A stretch of 64,000 nt of DNA from the NCBI GenBank assembly GCA_014925825.1, contig JACGCK010000035.1, positions 283,162 through 347,161 of the forward strand, in the 5' to 3' direction. Source of the stretch: Pholiota molesta (Eukaryota; Basidiomycota; Agaricomycetes; Agaricales; Strophariaceae). The notes below the pieces were generated by a model. It searched no databases. It was not told the DNA's origin and was given only the letters and a program-made list of their open reading frames with translations. The position numbers and the translations under genes are program-made. Positions 23,999 to 34,820 of the stretch are shown piece by piece. Position 1 is the first letter of the stretch, and each line of letters starts with the position of its first letter.

Positions 23999-25570
23999 TT
24001 ATCGAACTTTGTCGTTGACTCGTAGTCCTTCGATGGGTGAATTTCCATCGACGCCAGCAGAGTGGTTGGCTTCCACTCCTTCCAGAGTATCCGGCGGGTG
24101 AGTGGACCGCGCATGGAATCGAAGCGCGGATAGGTGTATGGAACTCGATGGAAAAGTGGCATCCGTAGGCAGCATCAAAACACGCGCGACCAAGACGGTA
24201 GCCGACATCCCCTGAACCCACCAGTAATTTAGTACGAGACGCGATATACGTGGGTCCGACACATACCGCGATGACGCTGACGAGCGCGGTGGTGTAGTAG
24301 TTGAGCGCCACGTTCCAGGTGTTGCGCAGGCCCATCTCCCCCGGGAGAACAGGCGCTACCGCGGACACCAGGAGCGCGAGGCAGTACAGCGCGCCGGATT
24401 GCACGACGATATTGATGACGTGGCGGAATCTGCGTTTAGAGCGCCCCTGTTTCGCAGCGGCGTAGATTCGGTAGGCGATGAGGACGGTGGTGACAAGGCT
24501 GGCGATGAATGTCGTCAGGAATGCCGCGAAGATCAGGTCGTTGATCCTGATGGCTGTGGCCACGTCCGGGGTGATCCCGCCATATATGGCGCGAAATATT
24601 ATGAGAGTCAGGAACAGTGCTTAAAGACAGGACGTGTTTGTTCGGTGTTCGAGATGCAAGGATGGAATGTGGTACTTACTGTTCTCCGTGATAAAAAGAA
24701 ATAACGGTATTGATATAACGCGGAATGAACGATTCCATACAAAAAAACAACGCCATATCTGTTGAAGCGCGTCAACGATTGGGAATAGGTGTTTGCCGGA
24801 CATATACGCACAAGAAGCCCATCCGCCAGCACATAGCCAACATAGGCTGGAATATCCACAGCCACGTAAACCCACTTGGGGAGATCAAATAAAGAGACGA
24901 ACACGGAATCGCGGGTGGCCCCATTATCAACGAATGCTAATTTTATTGCGTACCATTGGAAGCCAGTTTGGATTATGTTGCACAGGAATAGCGCTGTTAT
25001 AGTCACTGGAACTACATAGCGTTTTGAGGCGCTTCTTGTGACTGTAGAGTGGTCGTCAATGTCCAAGAAGTCGCATGACGATGTAAGAAAACCTACAATA
25101 TATATACATTGTTCCGAAGTAGATTATAGCGTACATCCCTATCGCGTTTTTTTATGCATCAGTTCAGATGGGAACTCGGCGGTGATGGGCACTTACCCAT
25201 CCCAAGTACATTGATGATCAGGGCGTTGAGGAGAGTGTTTACTGTTGCATTTCGATCAATTCGTCCGTCACGCGTCACAGGGGTGTGTGGTTTGGACGAA
25301 ATTCGGTTGGGGTCACGCGTCACAGAGGGGCTGGACGGCTGGGACAAATGGTCCAAAATTCACATCCAGAAATCGGCGTTTTTTCCGACCAGGAAATCAA
25401 AAAATTTCGGCCATGTTGGACGAATTTCTGTCCTGTCCGCGGTCGCATTGAACCTGGACGATGGACGAATTTCGTCCAGCGGGTCACGCGTCACACCCCT
25501 GGACGAATTGATCGAAATGCGACAGTATTTCGGATTTCTCGATGTCAATAATTGTGTCTGGCTCTGACAT
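23999..25570 (-). pseudogene. 7TM subfamily A copy 3, exon 1 interrupted by a TIR element
   Basis: The gene body is complete and in frame: MYAIIYFGTMYIY, then TRSASKRYVVPVTITAL, ADGLL spliced to IWRCFFVWNRSF, TTVLIAYRIYAA, IVVQSGALYCLALL, SATVLVARVLML and HLSALRFHARST, with stop at 23999. Exon 1 starts at 25570 with MSEPDTIIDIEKSE but is split after codon 14 by 284 bp plus a 2-bp TA target duplication. Removing the insert with one TA restores IEKSEINTLLNALI, which aligns with IEKSEIGSSLNAFI of copy A5. With the insert, translation meets a stop (TGA) about 15 codons into the element. Unless the element is spliced out, or an internal start is used, this allele is null. The rest shows no decay, so the hit is recent. 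Confidence 0.85.
25242..25525. mobile_element. 284-bp MITE-like TIR element with TA target duplication (Tc1/mariner type suggested)
   Basis: The ends are inverted repeats of 25 bp with one mismatch: CTGTTGCATTTCGATCAATT at the left, continuing CGTCC, and the inverse with CTGTCGC at the right. TA flanks both ends (25240-25241 and 25526-25527). Inside there are three copies of GTCACGCGTCACA, two of them next to the TIRs. It has no coding capacity, so it must depend on a transposase elsewhere. The TA target site and short TIRs point to the Tc1/mariner superfamily; pogo-like is an alternative. It sits in exon 1 of 7TM copy A3. Confidence 0.9.
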
Positions 25571-26877
25571 TTTGATTGAGGGCAGAATATCCTTCAATTC
25601 TGTGGGTGGTGTTAAATGATGAACTTCTGAAGGCTCTAACGTATCTAACGCTTTGATATACGATTATATACATTGCCAGAGCGCGTTATCTCTTAAAATT
25701 GCTAGGGAAACTCGTGAAGAACTGATCACCGCCCATTACACCAACATCAGATCATCTGAATCACAGTCTTGCAATCTAAACGACCCCATGATCAAGTTGG
25801 ATGAGGCGGTGTATTTCTTTGTCTACTCTTACGTAGATGTGCAGTCTGGGAAATAAGGATTCTATCGAATCAATAATGCAAATCGCGGAAGTTTATAGGT
25901 TTTGTTAGTAGACAAGTTCAAGACCACAAAGCTTCAGTTAAGTAATGTAGGAAAATGGATATACACACCATGTACGCTTTGACATCGAGTGCTTATGTAC
26001 GTGGAGCCGCATAGCAATCTGCCGGACAGACGATTCATTTGACGGTATTAAGTACTTGAATCGTATTCTATATCAAAGATCAGTAGGTTGAAAAATGGAT
26101 ATAGGCGCTGCGCTGTTGAGCATGTGCAACAATAGTGTTGATATTAATATGAGGATGGACATGAGGATAGCTATAATTATAAAGGTTCATTTTAATCGTT
26201 TCAGCGCATCATGTATCATGCTTCATGGCTACAACTCCAATCGTTAGAGTTTTAGAATCGTACATCGTCAGTCAGAAATCAATAAATTCTCGTGAACTTC
26301 CTCTGAAGATAGATTTAAGAAAAGAATCGCGCAGGTGCTCCCGCGCCAATCCCGCGTGAAAGCTTGGTGAACTTGGTCAGATACTACATTCAGTAGGGCC
26401 GGATTACAATTCGTCATTGTTGAAGCAGCGCTAGGCAGCGCCCCACGACAGTCAGCTTACTGGTACATCTCTGGCAACTGACCGCCATGAGCGACGACTT
26501 AAGAGAACTACTTAGGGAATCAAACGAAAAAGACCCCAACTATCGATCCTGTGAATATTTGACGGCCCGTATAATGCCGTCATGTGGGAACATTGAAAAT
26601 GCTGGTTCGACACTTTGTCCAGTCCTTTCGTCCTCACGCTCCTGATACTCCTGCTGCTCCTGCTGCCTTCTTACGTTGAACAACCCTACTTGACGAGATG
26701 CTCAACGCGTACGATAGCTGGTACTCATGCATTACTCATGTTCTTGCTCCTCCTTACGATAATCAAATCCCCTGTGCCGTCATCATGTGTCGTTCCTTCA
26801 GTCACCGATAGCAGCTGTTGGCGGCTGTGCCAGATCCTCATTCCTATTGAGCAGACAGGCGGGAGGGCCCATTTCGT
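25571..26877. other. Intergenic, AT-rich
   Basis: Holds the promoter side of A3 and about 1.2 kb of AT-rich sequence with no gene. A short hydrophobic frame at 26615-26690 starts with TTG only and has no continuation. Confidence 0.4.
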
Positions 26878-28156
26878 ATGGCATTTTCAAGTTCGGCAAC
26901 TATATGTATTTCGTACCCTCAAGTTCGACCCCGGAGCCTCAGGTCGGCGATGAGTGAGTGGATTGATATGCCTCTTTCCAATAAACTAAACGCGATCTTC
27001 TTAGGCGCGGATGGCTCCTCAGTTTCTTCACCGACTGTGCACTGGCCAAGCCCTGCGTCATTCTCCTCTATGGATATCCTACGGCCTACGCGCATCCTGG
27101 GTGAAAGCGATCGCGGAACCTTGGTCGTCTCGCCGAACGGCGCCTTACAGCTCGAGTCCAAATTCCACTCCCGCACATCGATACCATGGCCATCGTACGG
27201 ACTATACGAGGCTAACGAAGAGGGCAGGGAAATTGGGGGTGGAATCTGTTTAGGGTGTGTCAAGAGCATGAAGTTCGAGCAATGGGTGAGTGGCTCGCAT
27301 CTTTCACCTCCTTATGATAGTATTCTTACTCTCTTGCTGTGTCGCTGTGAAACGCCCAGCTAATCACCAACACTTTCCCCTTTATTCTGCGGATTCAACA
27401 CACCTTATGAGGCCATGGCCCATCGCCCGTCATGGCATTGCTCCTATCGTTTGCGTTCCATGGCTTTTCTTTTCGGATTTTGGTGCTATACATATAAATT
27501 GGATTCTTCGATGCTGAGATGATCCACGATGAGTGATTGGGCTCGTGCAAATAAAACTGACCTTCCCTGTCGCGGATAGCTGTTAACTTTCTTCACCCAT
27601 CGCGTATGGCTCAAAGCCTACACCATCTTCGCCAGCCCACGACTCGCGAGGGACGTTGCGAACAAACCGCATCGGAAGCCTCAACCATATCAGGACCGTC
27701 GCGTATAACGCTGTCTTCTTAATCTGCTTGTTGCGAGGTGAGGTGACACATGTCGCGGGCGCGATTGGGCTGGGAGGGCGGACGGACGTGATGGAGGCTA
27801 TTCCTAGGGCTATCTCCAAGTCCAATTGGGAATGCCATCCTCCTTAGTGAGTCATACATTTCCTTTCGTTTCGGAGGCTTTCTTTCTTCGCGCGGTTGTT
27901 TTGATCTGGCAATTGAATTTCGTTTCCTGCGCTCGTATTTTGGATCTATCATATCGTTTCTGCTGCTTCCTCCTCCGTTCGCTCGTGGAACCCGCCTGAT
28001 TATCACCTCTGTAGTCCCGATTGACAAGTACTGCTGGCGATGTCGGATATCCCCACCGGCAAGATATGCGTGAATGTATTGCGGGTTGCGCGCGGGAAGC
28101 AGGGTGATTACGTATCTGGCACTCGATGGCTTGGAGCAGACTCAGCAGAGTTTTGA
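26878..28156 (+). CDS. Possible multi-exon gene or remnant of unknown family (I)
   Basis: Pieces with coding character follow each other on the plus strand. An exon ends at a perfect GTGAGT donor near 26953, and its acceptor before 27004 gives ADGSSVSSPTVHWPSP, then RILGESDRGTLVVSPNG, then YGLYEANEEGREIGGG. Another GTGAGT donor lies near 27285. Further right are WLKAYTIFASPRLARDVAN (27607-27663) and, at the end, IPTGKICVNVLRVARGKQGD (28046-28105). I cannot connect all pieces into one frame. Diverged copies of several pieces occur at about 36.3-37.05 kb, and the PTxKICVN piece also at about 32.97 kb. So this is a repeated family that is decaying, or whose splicing I could not solve. Function unknown. 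Confidence 0.3.
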
Positions 28157-28344
28157 TAACGTGGAGAGGATTAGTGCATCGTACTGAATGTTTTTACAAA
28201 AGTACAGAGCGAAAGTTCAAAGTAGCCGCTGAATTAATAGGTTTATGGGGTGTAAGTATCAATAAATATTCTTTCATGACCACAGACGGAGAAATGATAA
28301 TTGTGCCCTGCCCTTCCTCGTCGCAATACTCGGTTCTGAGATTT

Positions 28345-29491
28345 CTATCTGGTCATGTCGACAGATGGGCTCGATATCTGTGTGGACGAAGTTGCTGTCG
28401 GACGAGCGAACCGAATCGAACGATGGCGTCGGGCACTCATGTTTTGAACCTCGGCGCCTTCTGGCGCAAACGACGCAATGGGTGGGGAATGAGCGCGACC
28501 ATTCGCCACACGAACAACGAGGAGGAGAGGGGTGATAACCTGATAGCAATCGTTTCACGGTCGAAGAAAAATTAATACCGTTGAATGTGATTATTTGAGC
28601 ATGAGTCCCATGTTTACTCACGCAGATGTGGGTCATCAGGGCGAAGAAAACTGTCTTGCCTGGCGAGTCAATTACGACCTGGAAATTTGACTGCAGCGTC
28701 GAAGCAAGGAGAACAATACCGCATATGACCATCAAGGCGCACGATCCCACACATATTTCAAGCACCTTCTGGAATGACGGTGCGCTTTGCGTCGCGCCAA
28801 AGGCAGCTTTCATCGCCCGCTCATGGACAAGTAGGCGGCATGTTATCATCACAGATAAGATGAAATTAATTGCGATGGCCACGATTAATAATGCCTGACG
28901 AACTGGGAGCACAAGAGCGGAAACCGCAAGGCCTTGAAAGGGCGATGAGTTCGACTTTGTTCGGGTTGAAGAAATAAACGGTTTACCGAGTGATGCTAAA
29001 ATGAATAGCGTTAATAGACAGTTGATAGAAACTTTTAGAATATGTCGGACGTCTTGATATACGACCCAGCATCTCCAAACCTAGTCGGAATGAGTTGTCG
29101 AAAACAGAGGCCATTCCTATAGCGCCATCAAATTGCCAGCAAAGCTCACCATTAGGATGTCTGCTCCAAAGATGGCCAGCGGTAGTGGAGGAAACATAGA
29201 CACTTCATCTCCCAATAGGTTTCGTATTCCCTCGCAAGTTAACGAAATCATCCGGCAGCGGAACGATAAGATGTATTCTGCCAAAGCGGCAGTGCTGATA
29301 CCCGTCATCACCACCACGTAGCACAGGAGGAACCCCCTCCGCTTTGGAGAGTATGCAGCACTTTTCTTGAAGATGGCCTGGAGTGCATGGACAGTGAGCT
29401 TGATGACGCAGAACCAGGCGATAGTGGAGACCAGAACAGCGCACAACTCGAAAGGGCGTGCGTACTGTACCTGGTCGGGTGAGGAGGACAT
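28345..29491 (-). CDS. 7TM membrane protein, subfamily B copy 2
   Basis: Diverged paralogue of B1, about 320 codons, four exons. Exon 1 starts MSSSPDQVQYARPFELCAVL; the upstream in-frame triplet at 29521 is TTG, so the ATG at 29491 is taken. It has YSPKRRGFLLCYVV and FGADILM, then VWRCWVVYQDVRHIL. The large third exon has SVMITCRLLVHERAMKAAFG and CVGSCALMVICGIV, where Gly replaces the Glu of the CVES motif in B1. The last exon has PLLLVVRVANGRAHS and a tail ending SVDMTR. Frame is kept throughout. It lies between the two arms of the B1/B3 inverted duplication and is clearly older than that event. Confidence 0.75.
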
Positions 29492-30049
29492 TGGGATAGA
29501 TGCAGCGGAAGATGTGTTCAACGATGGGACAACAGCACCGCGGGAGGAGACCCAGATATAATCGAATTCAGAGGTAGAGTGGAGTCGAGTAGTTGATACA
29601 CCGGCAGTCGCGCATAGCAGCTTCGGGAGTACATCAATTCCGCGGTATTCCTTTTCATATTATTAAGACGCAAGTTCTATGAGTAGCTATACGTATATTA
29701 GAAATGTAGTCACCAGGATAGCATCTGCCGATCGGTCCTCATCTGGAGCACCGCAGCGGTAGCCACCTGCGGATCGTGACCTTGTCAGTATTAGAAGCTG
29801 GACCAGAACGTTTCAACATTTATCAATTTGCGATGTGATCGCCAATGCTTAGAAGTATTAAAGCATGGGTATGTAACATCAACTGATTGCAAAGACCACA
29901 GTACACACCAATATCAATATAGTCCGATACCGATACAAGCTGAGGCCAAAGGTTGCCTTATCCGTAGTGACACTGGTTGGGACCCCCTGAGGAAGAGTGT
30001 ACGAATGCAATACGGAGCTTCAAAATCGGCCTGAAGGCATGTATAGTAG
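29492..30049. other. Spacer between B2 and the right inverted arm
   Basis: Contains the B2 promoter region; no other feature recognised. Confidence 0.4.
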
Positions 30050-31625
30050 TATCATCATAATTACTATTGCTGTCAAAGATGCATAAATCATGGTTCTGCC
30101 CTTCGCCGCACATGGATCATGATTTATCAACTCCATGATTTGTTATTTCCTCGAATTATCAACAGACCGCCTGAAGATTTCTGATGCCACAGTCGATGTT
30201 GGATGATCGCGTCTGGCGCGATCGCTTCTGACCTCGGGCCCTTCTGTCGAAAATGAGGGAATGGTTGTGGAATGAGCTCGGCCCTTCGCCACACGAACGA
30301 TAAGGAGAAGGGGAGAGATAACCTGATAAATGCGTTGTTTCGCAATGAAACCAAATTCAGTATTAGTTGAAATCGTTATCTTGCCTCTAATATATCGTTT
30401 CACTCACACAAATGTGGGCCATAAGTGTGGAGGTAACCGTCTCGGCGACAAGGGAGAAATCTGTGTCTCCTATTGTTCGAGCTGTTCCAAGGAAAACACT
30501 GCCGCATAAAATGATCAATGCACAGGACTCTACGCATATCGCCATCACTTTTTTGAATGGTGACATTTTCCTCTCTTCACCGAAGACCGCTTTCATGGCC
30601 CGCTCGTGGACAAGCAGGCGGCATGTTATCATTATAGATAGGGCGAAATTTACTCCGATGGTGTCCATTACTAATACCACATCGAAAGCTAAGGTCACGA
30701 CACCGTAAATGCCAATGCCTTGAATGGGACATGAGTTATAATTTTTTTTCTTAAAAAAAATGAGAAAGTTCACCGAGCGACAGTAAGACAAAAAGTGTTA
30801 ACAGACAGTTGATGAAAATTCTTAGGGTGCGTCGGATGCCTTGATATAGAACCCAGCACCTCCAAACCTATTCAGATTGCTGATGAATGGTTGACCACAA
30901 ACATTATTCTTGCAGCGCTGAAAATCTCACCATTAAAAGATCTGCTCCAACGATGGCCAGGAATATTGTGGGAAAAACACCCGCTGCCAGAAAAGGAAAA
31001 TATATTCCCTGGCACGTCGGCACCATGAACTGGCAGCGGAATAACAAGATGTGTTGCACCTGGGCGGCGGTGCTAATCAACGTCATTAGCGAGATGTAGC
31101 ATAGAAGAAACCACCGCCGCTTTGGAGAGTACGCGTCGCTTTCCTTGAATTTGGCCTGAAACGCACTGACAGCGAGCGTGATAACACAGCACCAGGCAAT
31201 GGTGGAGCCCAGAATGGCGTACAAGGCCCCGGAGGCCGCGACAGGCTCGTATTCGGCGACACTTTCGGATATTAACGTGTCGGAGGAAGACATGGGAGTA
31301 CTGGCGGCGTGGACGATGTATTGGATGTGGACAATGCTGTAAGAATAGTCAGGGATGTCGTTGATTGAGCTCGTGGGCGCGGTATCGAGTATTTGTACGG
31401 GACTCATACTGCTGTATGAAGCATATCAGAGTACTTGCATCAAATCCGCCTAATTTGTACAATTGTAGCTATAGGTATACCAAGAACGTAGGCTACGTAG
31501 CACCTGCAGTCCGAAATCCTCGTTCATTCTTGTAATGATGTAGACCCACAGTTTTTTTGAGTTACCATCAGCCCCGCAGCAGCAGCCAATTGTATATTGA
31601 GCGCTGATACATTTATGGCGTTTCA
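30050..31625. repeat. Right arm of the inverted segmental duplication (B3 arm)
   Basis: Inverted counterpart of 22140-23715, including the upstream CTGTGGGTCTAC block near 31535-31560 and the downstream block at 30050-30150. The coding part is nearly identical; differences cluster in the N-terminal segment and upstream region. Confidence 0.85.
30143..31293 (-). CDS. 7TM membrane protein, subfamily B copy 3
   Basis: Near-identical paralogue of B1 in opposite orientation. It has YAILGSTIAWCCVITLAV, YSPKRRWFLLCYISLM, VGADLLM|VWRC, SIMITCRLLVHERAMKAVFG, CVESCALIILCGSVFLG and SPLLLIVRVAKGRAHS. The start at 31293 (MSSSDTLISE) matches the position of the B1 start; an in-frame ATG at 31407 (MSPVQILD) would add 38 residues, but it is not conserved in B1. 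The intron between exons 2 and 3 contains a long T run (near 30740-30755 on the + strand it reads as AT-rich). The gene appears intact, so B1 and B3 give two active-looking copies. Divergence in the N-terminus may mean relaxed constraint or a changed exposed segment. Confidence 0.77.
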
Positions 31626-31949
31626 ATTTGGGCTTCTACCCGTATCGTACGGAAATGATGTTCGACTGTACTGTTGCCCAACGAAGTCGGAACATTGCTA
31701 TAGACGGTCGGACTATTTGACTATGGACAGTTAAATGAGTTTGCAAGCTCAGGCATACGGAGCGTATCTTGAGTTACAACCTGATCACTTGAGTGCACGA
31801 GCAGAGCAATGAATGAGAACTAGTAATGGTACATACTTAGTCTGATGAACGTCTTTACATGGATCGCCAACGGGAATTGAATGCATTCGAGCCGTTCGGG
31901 CCAATCGGCACGATGCCGAGGCCCCCGGGACCCAATTCCAGCGGCGCCA

Positions 31950-32790
31950 AATCACAACACCCTTGCTGTCGCTTCGTCCGAGTCTCTCCAGCTCATCTCC
32001 TCCCCTCAATCAGATGAAAATTGGCCCTGTCGAGAGTACCGCCCTCATGCCTTCAACCCACCACCCTATGTGACATCTCGCAGAGTCCGGGCCGGCTCCT
32101 CGACTACATGGCTTGTGCGCAACGAATCCGGGAAGCTGGTCACTTGTGAGTGTCAGACGTGCTGGATTTTCCTCTGGACGTACTTCCGTCTTGGCCACCC
32201 ACTCGCAGAAGACATCGTCGTCACCCCAAACGGCACCTTCCCCGCGCCCTACGCAAGCAGCCTCCTTACAGCGTCGATTGCCAGCGCAGACCATCCTCCT
32301 CGTGGACTTTGGGTAGTCCTTCCCCACCGCCGATTACCACCAGACTACACCCCCGCGACGCTCCCTCACTACCAGTCCCCAGAGTCTTGTACGACCCTGA
32401 ATCAATGCGCCGCGCGCCCTTCGATAGGGCGTGAGACGGAAGACGTCCTGTGCGATGTGGTGTCACTGGTGACTGTATCCGGCGTGGTCCCGAGCGGTGA
32501 CCGGTGACGGTCTGCTTGGCTCAGCGCGCGCGGTGGCGTTGCGAAAGCTGTGGCGAAGACGTCGTGCGTCCGCGAGCGGCTGGTGGAAATCGGGGTGGTG
32601 GGTGGCGTGAGCGCGGGCGAGACCGTTGGGGATTGTTTGAAGGAAGGCTGGACGCGATGTAGATGGAGGTGGGTGATCTCTTGGAGAAGATGCTGCGCTG
32701 TTGGCCTGAGGGCGACTGACGATGCGAGGAACGCGGTGATTTCGCATCCCCGGTTCTCGCTCGAGCAATGCGTTATGCGTCGTGGCATAT
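31950..32790 (+). pseudogene. Decayed protein-kinase gene (K)
   Basis: Plus-strand fragments in kinase order. ILLVDFG with the DFG triplet codons at 32305-32313 sits at a possible donor (GG|GTAGTC). A possible activation-segment end, LYDPESMRRAPFD, follows at about 32390-32430. DLLEKMLRCWPEG at 32675-32715 matches the C-lobe helix pattern before the conserved Arg. After that the frame breaks, and RLTMR, then VISHP and FSLEQ appear in other frames. The N-lobe was not found convincingly. Frame breaks at the C-lobe mark it as a pseudogene. A second decayed kinase end lies at 48.5 kb. Confidence 0.5.
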
Positions 32791-33424
32791 AATTCGAGCG
32801 ATTGGCTGTTCCTGGTCGCGTTCATACGTATGGGACGTAGCGTCACCTAGAGTATGCCCAATGTCTACGGTTCCTTCTCATAATCTCTGGCGGAAACCAT
32901 CTAATCATCACCTCTCTTTTCCCTATGTAGTTCATCAATTGCCACTGCTGGTGATATTCGTGGCCCCACCGACAAGATATGCGTGAATATAAGAGTTTGC
33001 TAGCGAAAAGATGCAGATGCTGACGGCCGAGAACCCTGCTATGGTTTACCAATCGAAATATTTTGCGTGTATGCTTCTGCCTAGCTCTTCCACGTCGTGG
33101 GGACCGTCTGAAGCTCTTCGATGGAAGCTCCTCTAGCTATCCACCCGCCACGTCGTTTTCGCCAGCGTGCTCCGTCTTTCACTTTCGTTAGACACCGGCC
33201 GGCCAGTGTTTCTCTGCCACCAGTGTCTTTGGCACTGTCACCTTTATTCATCTTGTACTCTGTGCAATTTCATCCGTACACCTATCTAAATGTCCTATGG
33301 TTCAGCGATTGTTCTAATGGCATCGTGACATTGTGGACTGTAACTTCGCATTCACACAGTATCCTTATTAGTCGGATATCGTCTCTTTCTTGAGAACTTA
33401 AGAACAATGAACGTCATTGTATAT
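32791..33424. other. Spacer with a repeated ACAAGATATGCGTGAAT block
   Basis: No complete gene. At about 32960-32985 a CCACCGACAAGATATGCGTG block matches the end of the unknown family at 28.05 kb (CCACCGGCAAGATATGCGTG), a stray fragment of that family. Confidence 0.45.
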
Positions 33425-33492
33425 CATTCCAGCGTACAAGTACAACAAATTATCTACAAAGTTGGAAGCAGACTAGTTTTACATGATAAATA

Positions 33493-34763
33493 TTATATCC
33501 TGTACTGCGCCTTTACGCTGACGGGATAAGCGGCTTCCATTTCTTCTAGTGTGTCTGTCTCGTGGGTAGAACGCGCGTGGAATTGAAGGCCAGATAGATG
33601 GATGGAAGTCGAGGGAAAGGTGGTGGTAGTATCCAACATGGCCACACGCGCGACCAGAATTGTAGTGGAAATGCCCTGCATTTTTTATCATTCGATAAAC
33701 GAGGGGCCGCATATGAGAAGAGCGCACGTACCGCGATCAGATTCACGAGCACCACCGCATAGAACCCGAGCGCCATCACGCGCGCGTTCAGCACGGTCGT
33801 CTCGCCCGCGACGACGGGGATGATCGCGCCGCCGAGCAGGGCGAGGGAGTACGCCGCGCCGGACTCGACGACGATCGCGGTGATGTGCCGGAATCGGTTT
33901 TGGGCCGTGCCGCGCGCCGCGACGGCGTGGATACGGTACGCGATGAGGAGGGTGGTGGCGAAGCTGGTGGCGAACGTCGTGAAGTAGCCGGCGAAGGACA
34001 GGCTGTTGATCTGCGCTGTGAGGCGTGCAGTGGGGCCGACTGCGCCGTATATTGCCTGCAGTATCGTTCGAACGATGAATATGACTTGAGAGAGAGAGAA
34101 AAAATTATTCATTTAGCAGTTAGTAACACGTGTGTATGGATATCAGGGAACGTACCGATTTCGGCGGTGAGCAGGAGCACTGGCACCGCTATCGCGCGGA
34201 GCGACTGATTCCAGACGAAGAAACACCGCCAGATCTGCCAGTGTGGTGCGTTAGCGAGCCGGGGGGTAAACAAGGAATGTGGTACGCACAAGGAGCCCGT
34301 CTGCGAGCACGAAGCCGAGGAAGTACGGGATGTCGGAGGCGAGGTCGACCCAGCGCGGGGGGTCGAATAAGGATATGAAAACGGATTGCCGGGTGGCTCC
34401 ATTATCGACGAACTGCCATCTTGTGGTGTACCAGTTGACGGCGGTGATGAGGATGTTGCATGTGAACAGCGCGGTTATGGTGGCCGGCACTATGTAGCGT
34501 TTGGATGCGCTTCTTGTTACTGTGCATTGGTCGGTGAGATGTCCAGCGCCGTTGCAGAATGGGAAGGTACGTACGGTGGATATACATAGTCCCGAAGTAG
34601 ATGATGGTGTACATTCCTGCCGCGATTTGGTTAGCTCCTTGTTGAAGTGGGTCCCCAGTAGTGATTTGGGCTTACCCATTCCGAACGCGCTGAGAATGGA
34701 GGCATTGAGGTTGCTGCCAATTTCAAATTTTTCGATATCGGCGTTTAGACGTAGTTTCGACAT
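33493..34763 (-). CDS. 7TM membrane protein, subfamily A copy 4
   Basis: About 320 codons. Exon 1 starts MSKLRLNADIEKFEIGS. Then follow MYTIIYFGTMYIH, TRSASKRYIVPATITAL, WQFVDNGATRQSVF, ADGLL spliced to IWRCFFVWNQSLRAI, VIFIVRTILQAIYGAV, ATTLLIAYRIHAVA, IVVESGAAYSLALLGGA, then STTILVARVAMLD and HLSGLQFHARSTHE. The ending is KAQYRI, with stop at 33493. Splice junctions keep frame. The nearest paralogue is A5. The conserved acidic IEKxEI stretch before helix 1 is present in A3, A4 and A5. The gene appears intact; function unknown. Confidence 0.77.
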
Positions 34764-34814
34764 CCTGGCTGAGGAAAAAATAACATTGGAATTCGAAGGT
34801 TGAGCGCTGAAAGC

Positions 34815-34820
34815 TTTATA
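34815..34820 (-). promoter_or_regulatory. TATA box of 7TM copy A4
   Basis: TATAAA on the minus strand, about 52 bases upstream of the ATG at 34763, in the context ACATATAAAGCTTTCAGC. The same context occurs at the same place before copy A5, so the site survived duplication. Confidence 0.6.

Noticed and set aside
26615..26953. Leucine-rich frame that looks like a signal peptide
   Set aside because: It opens with TTG, lacks any ATG and a supported continuation.
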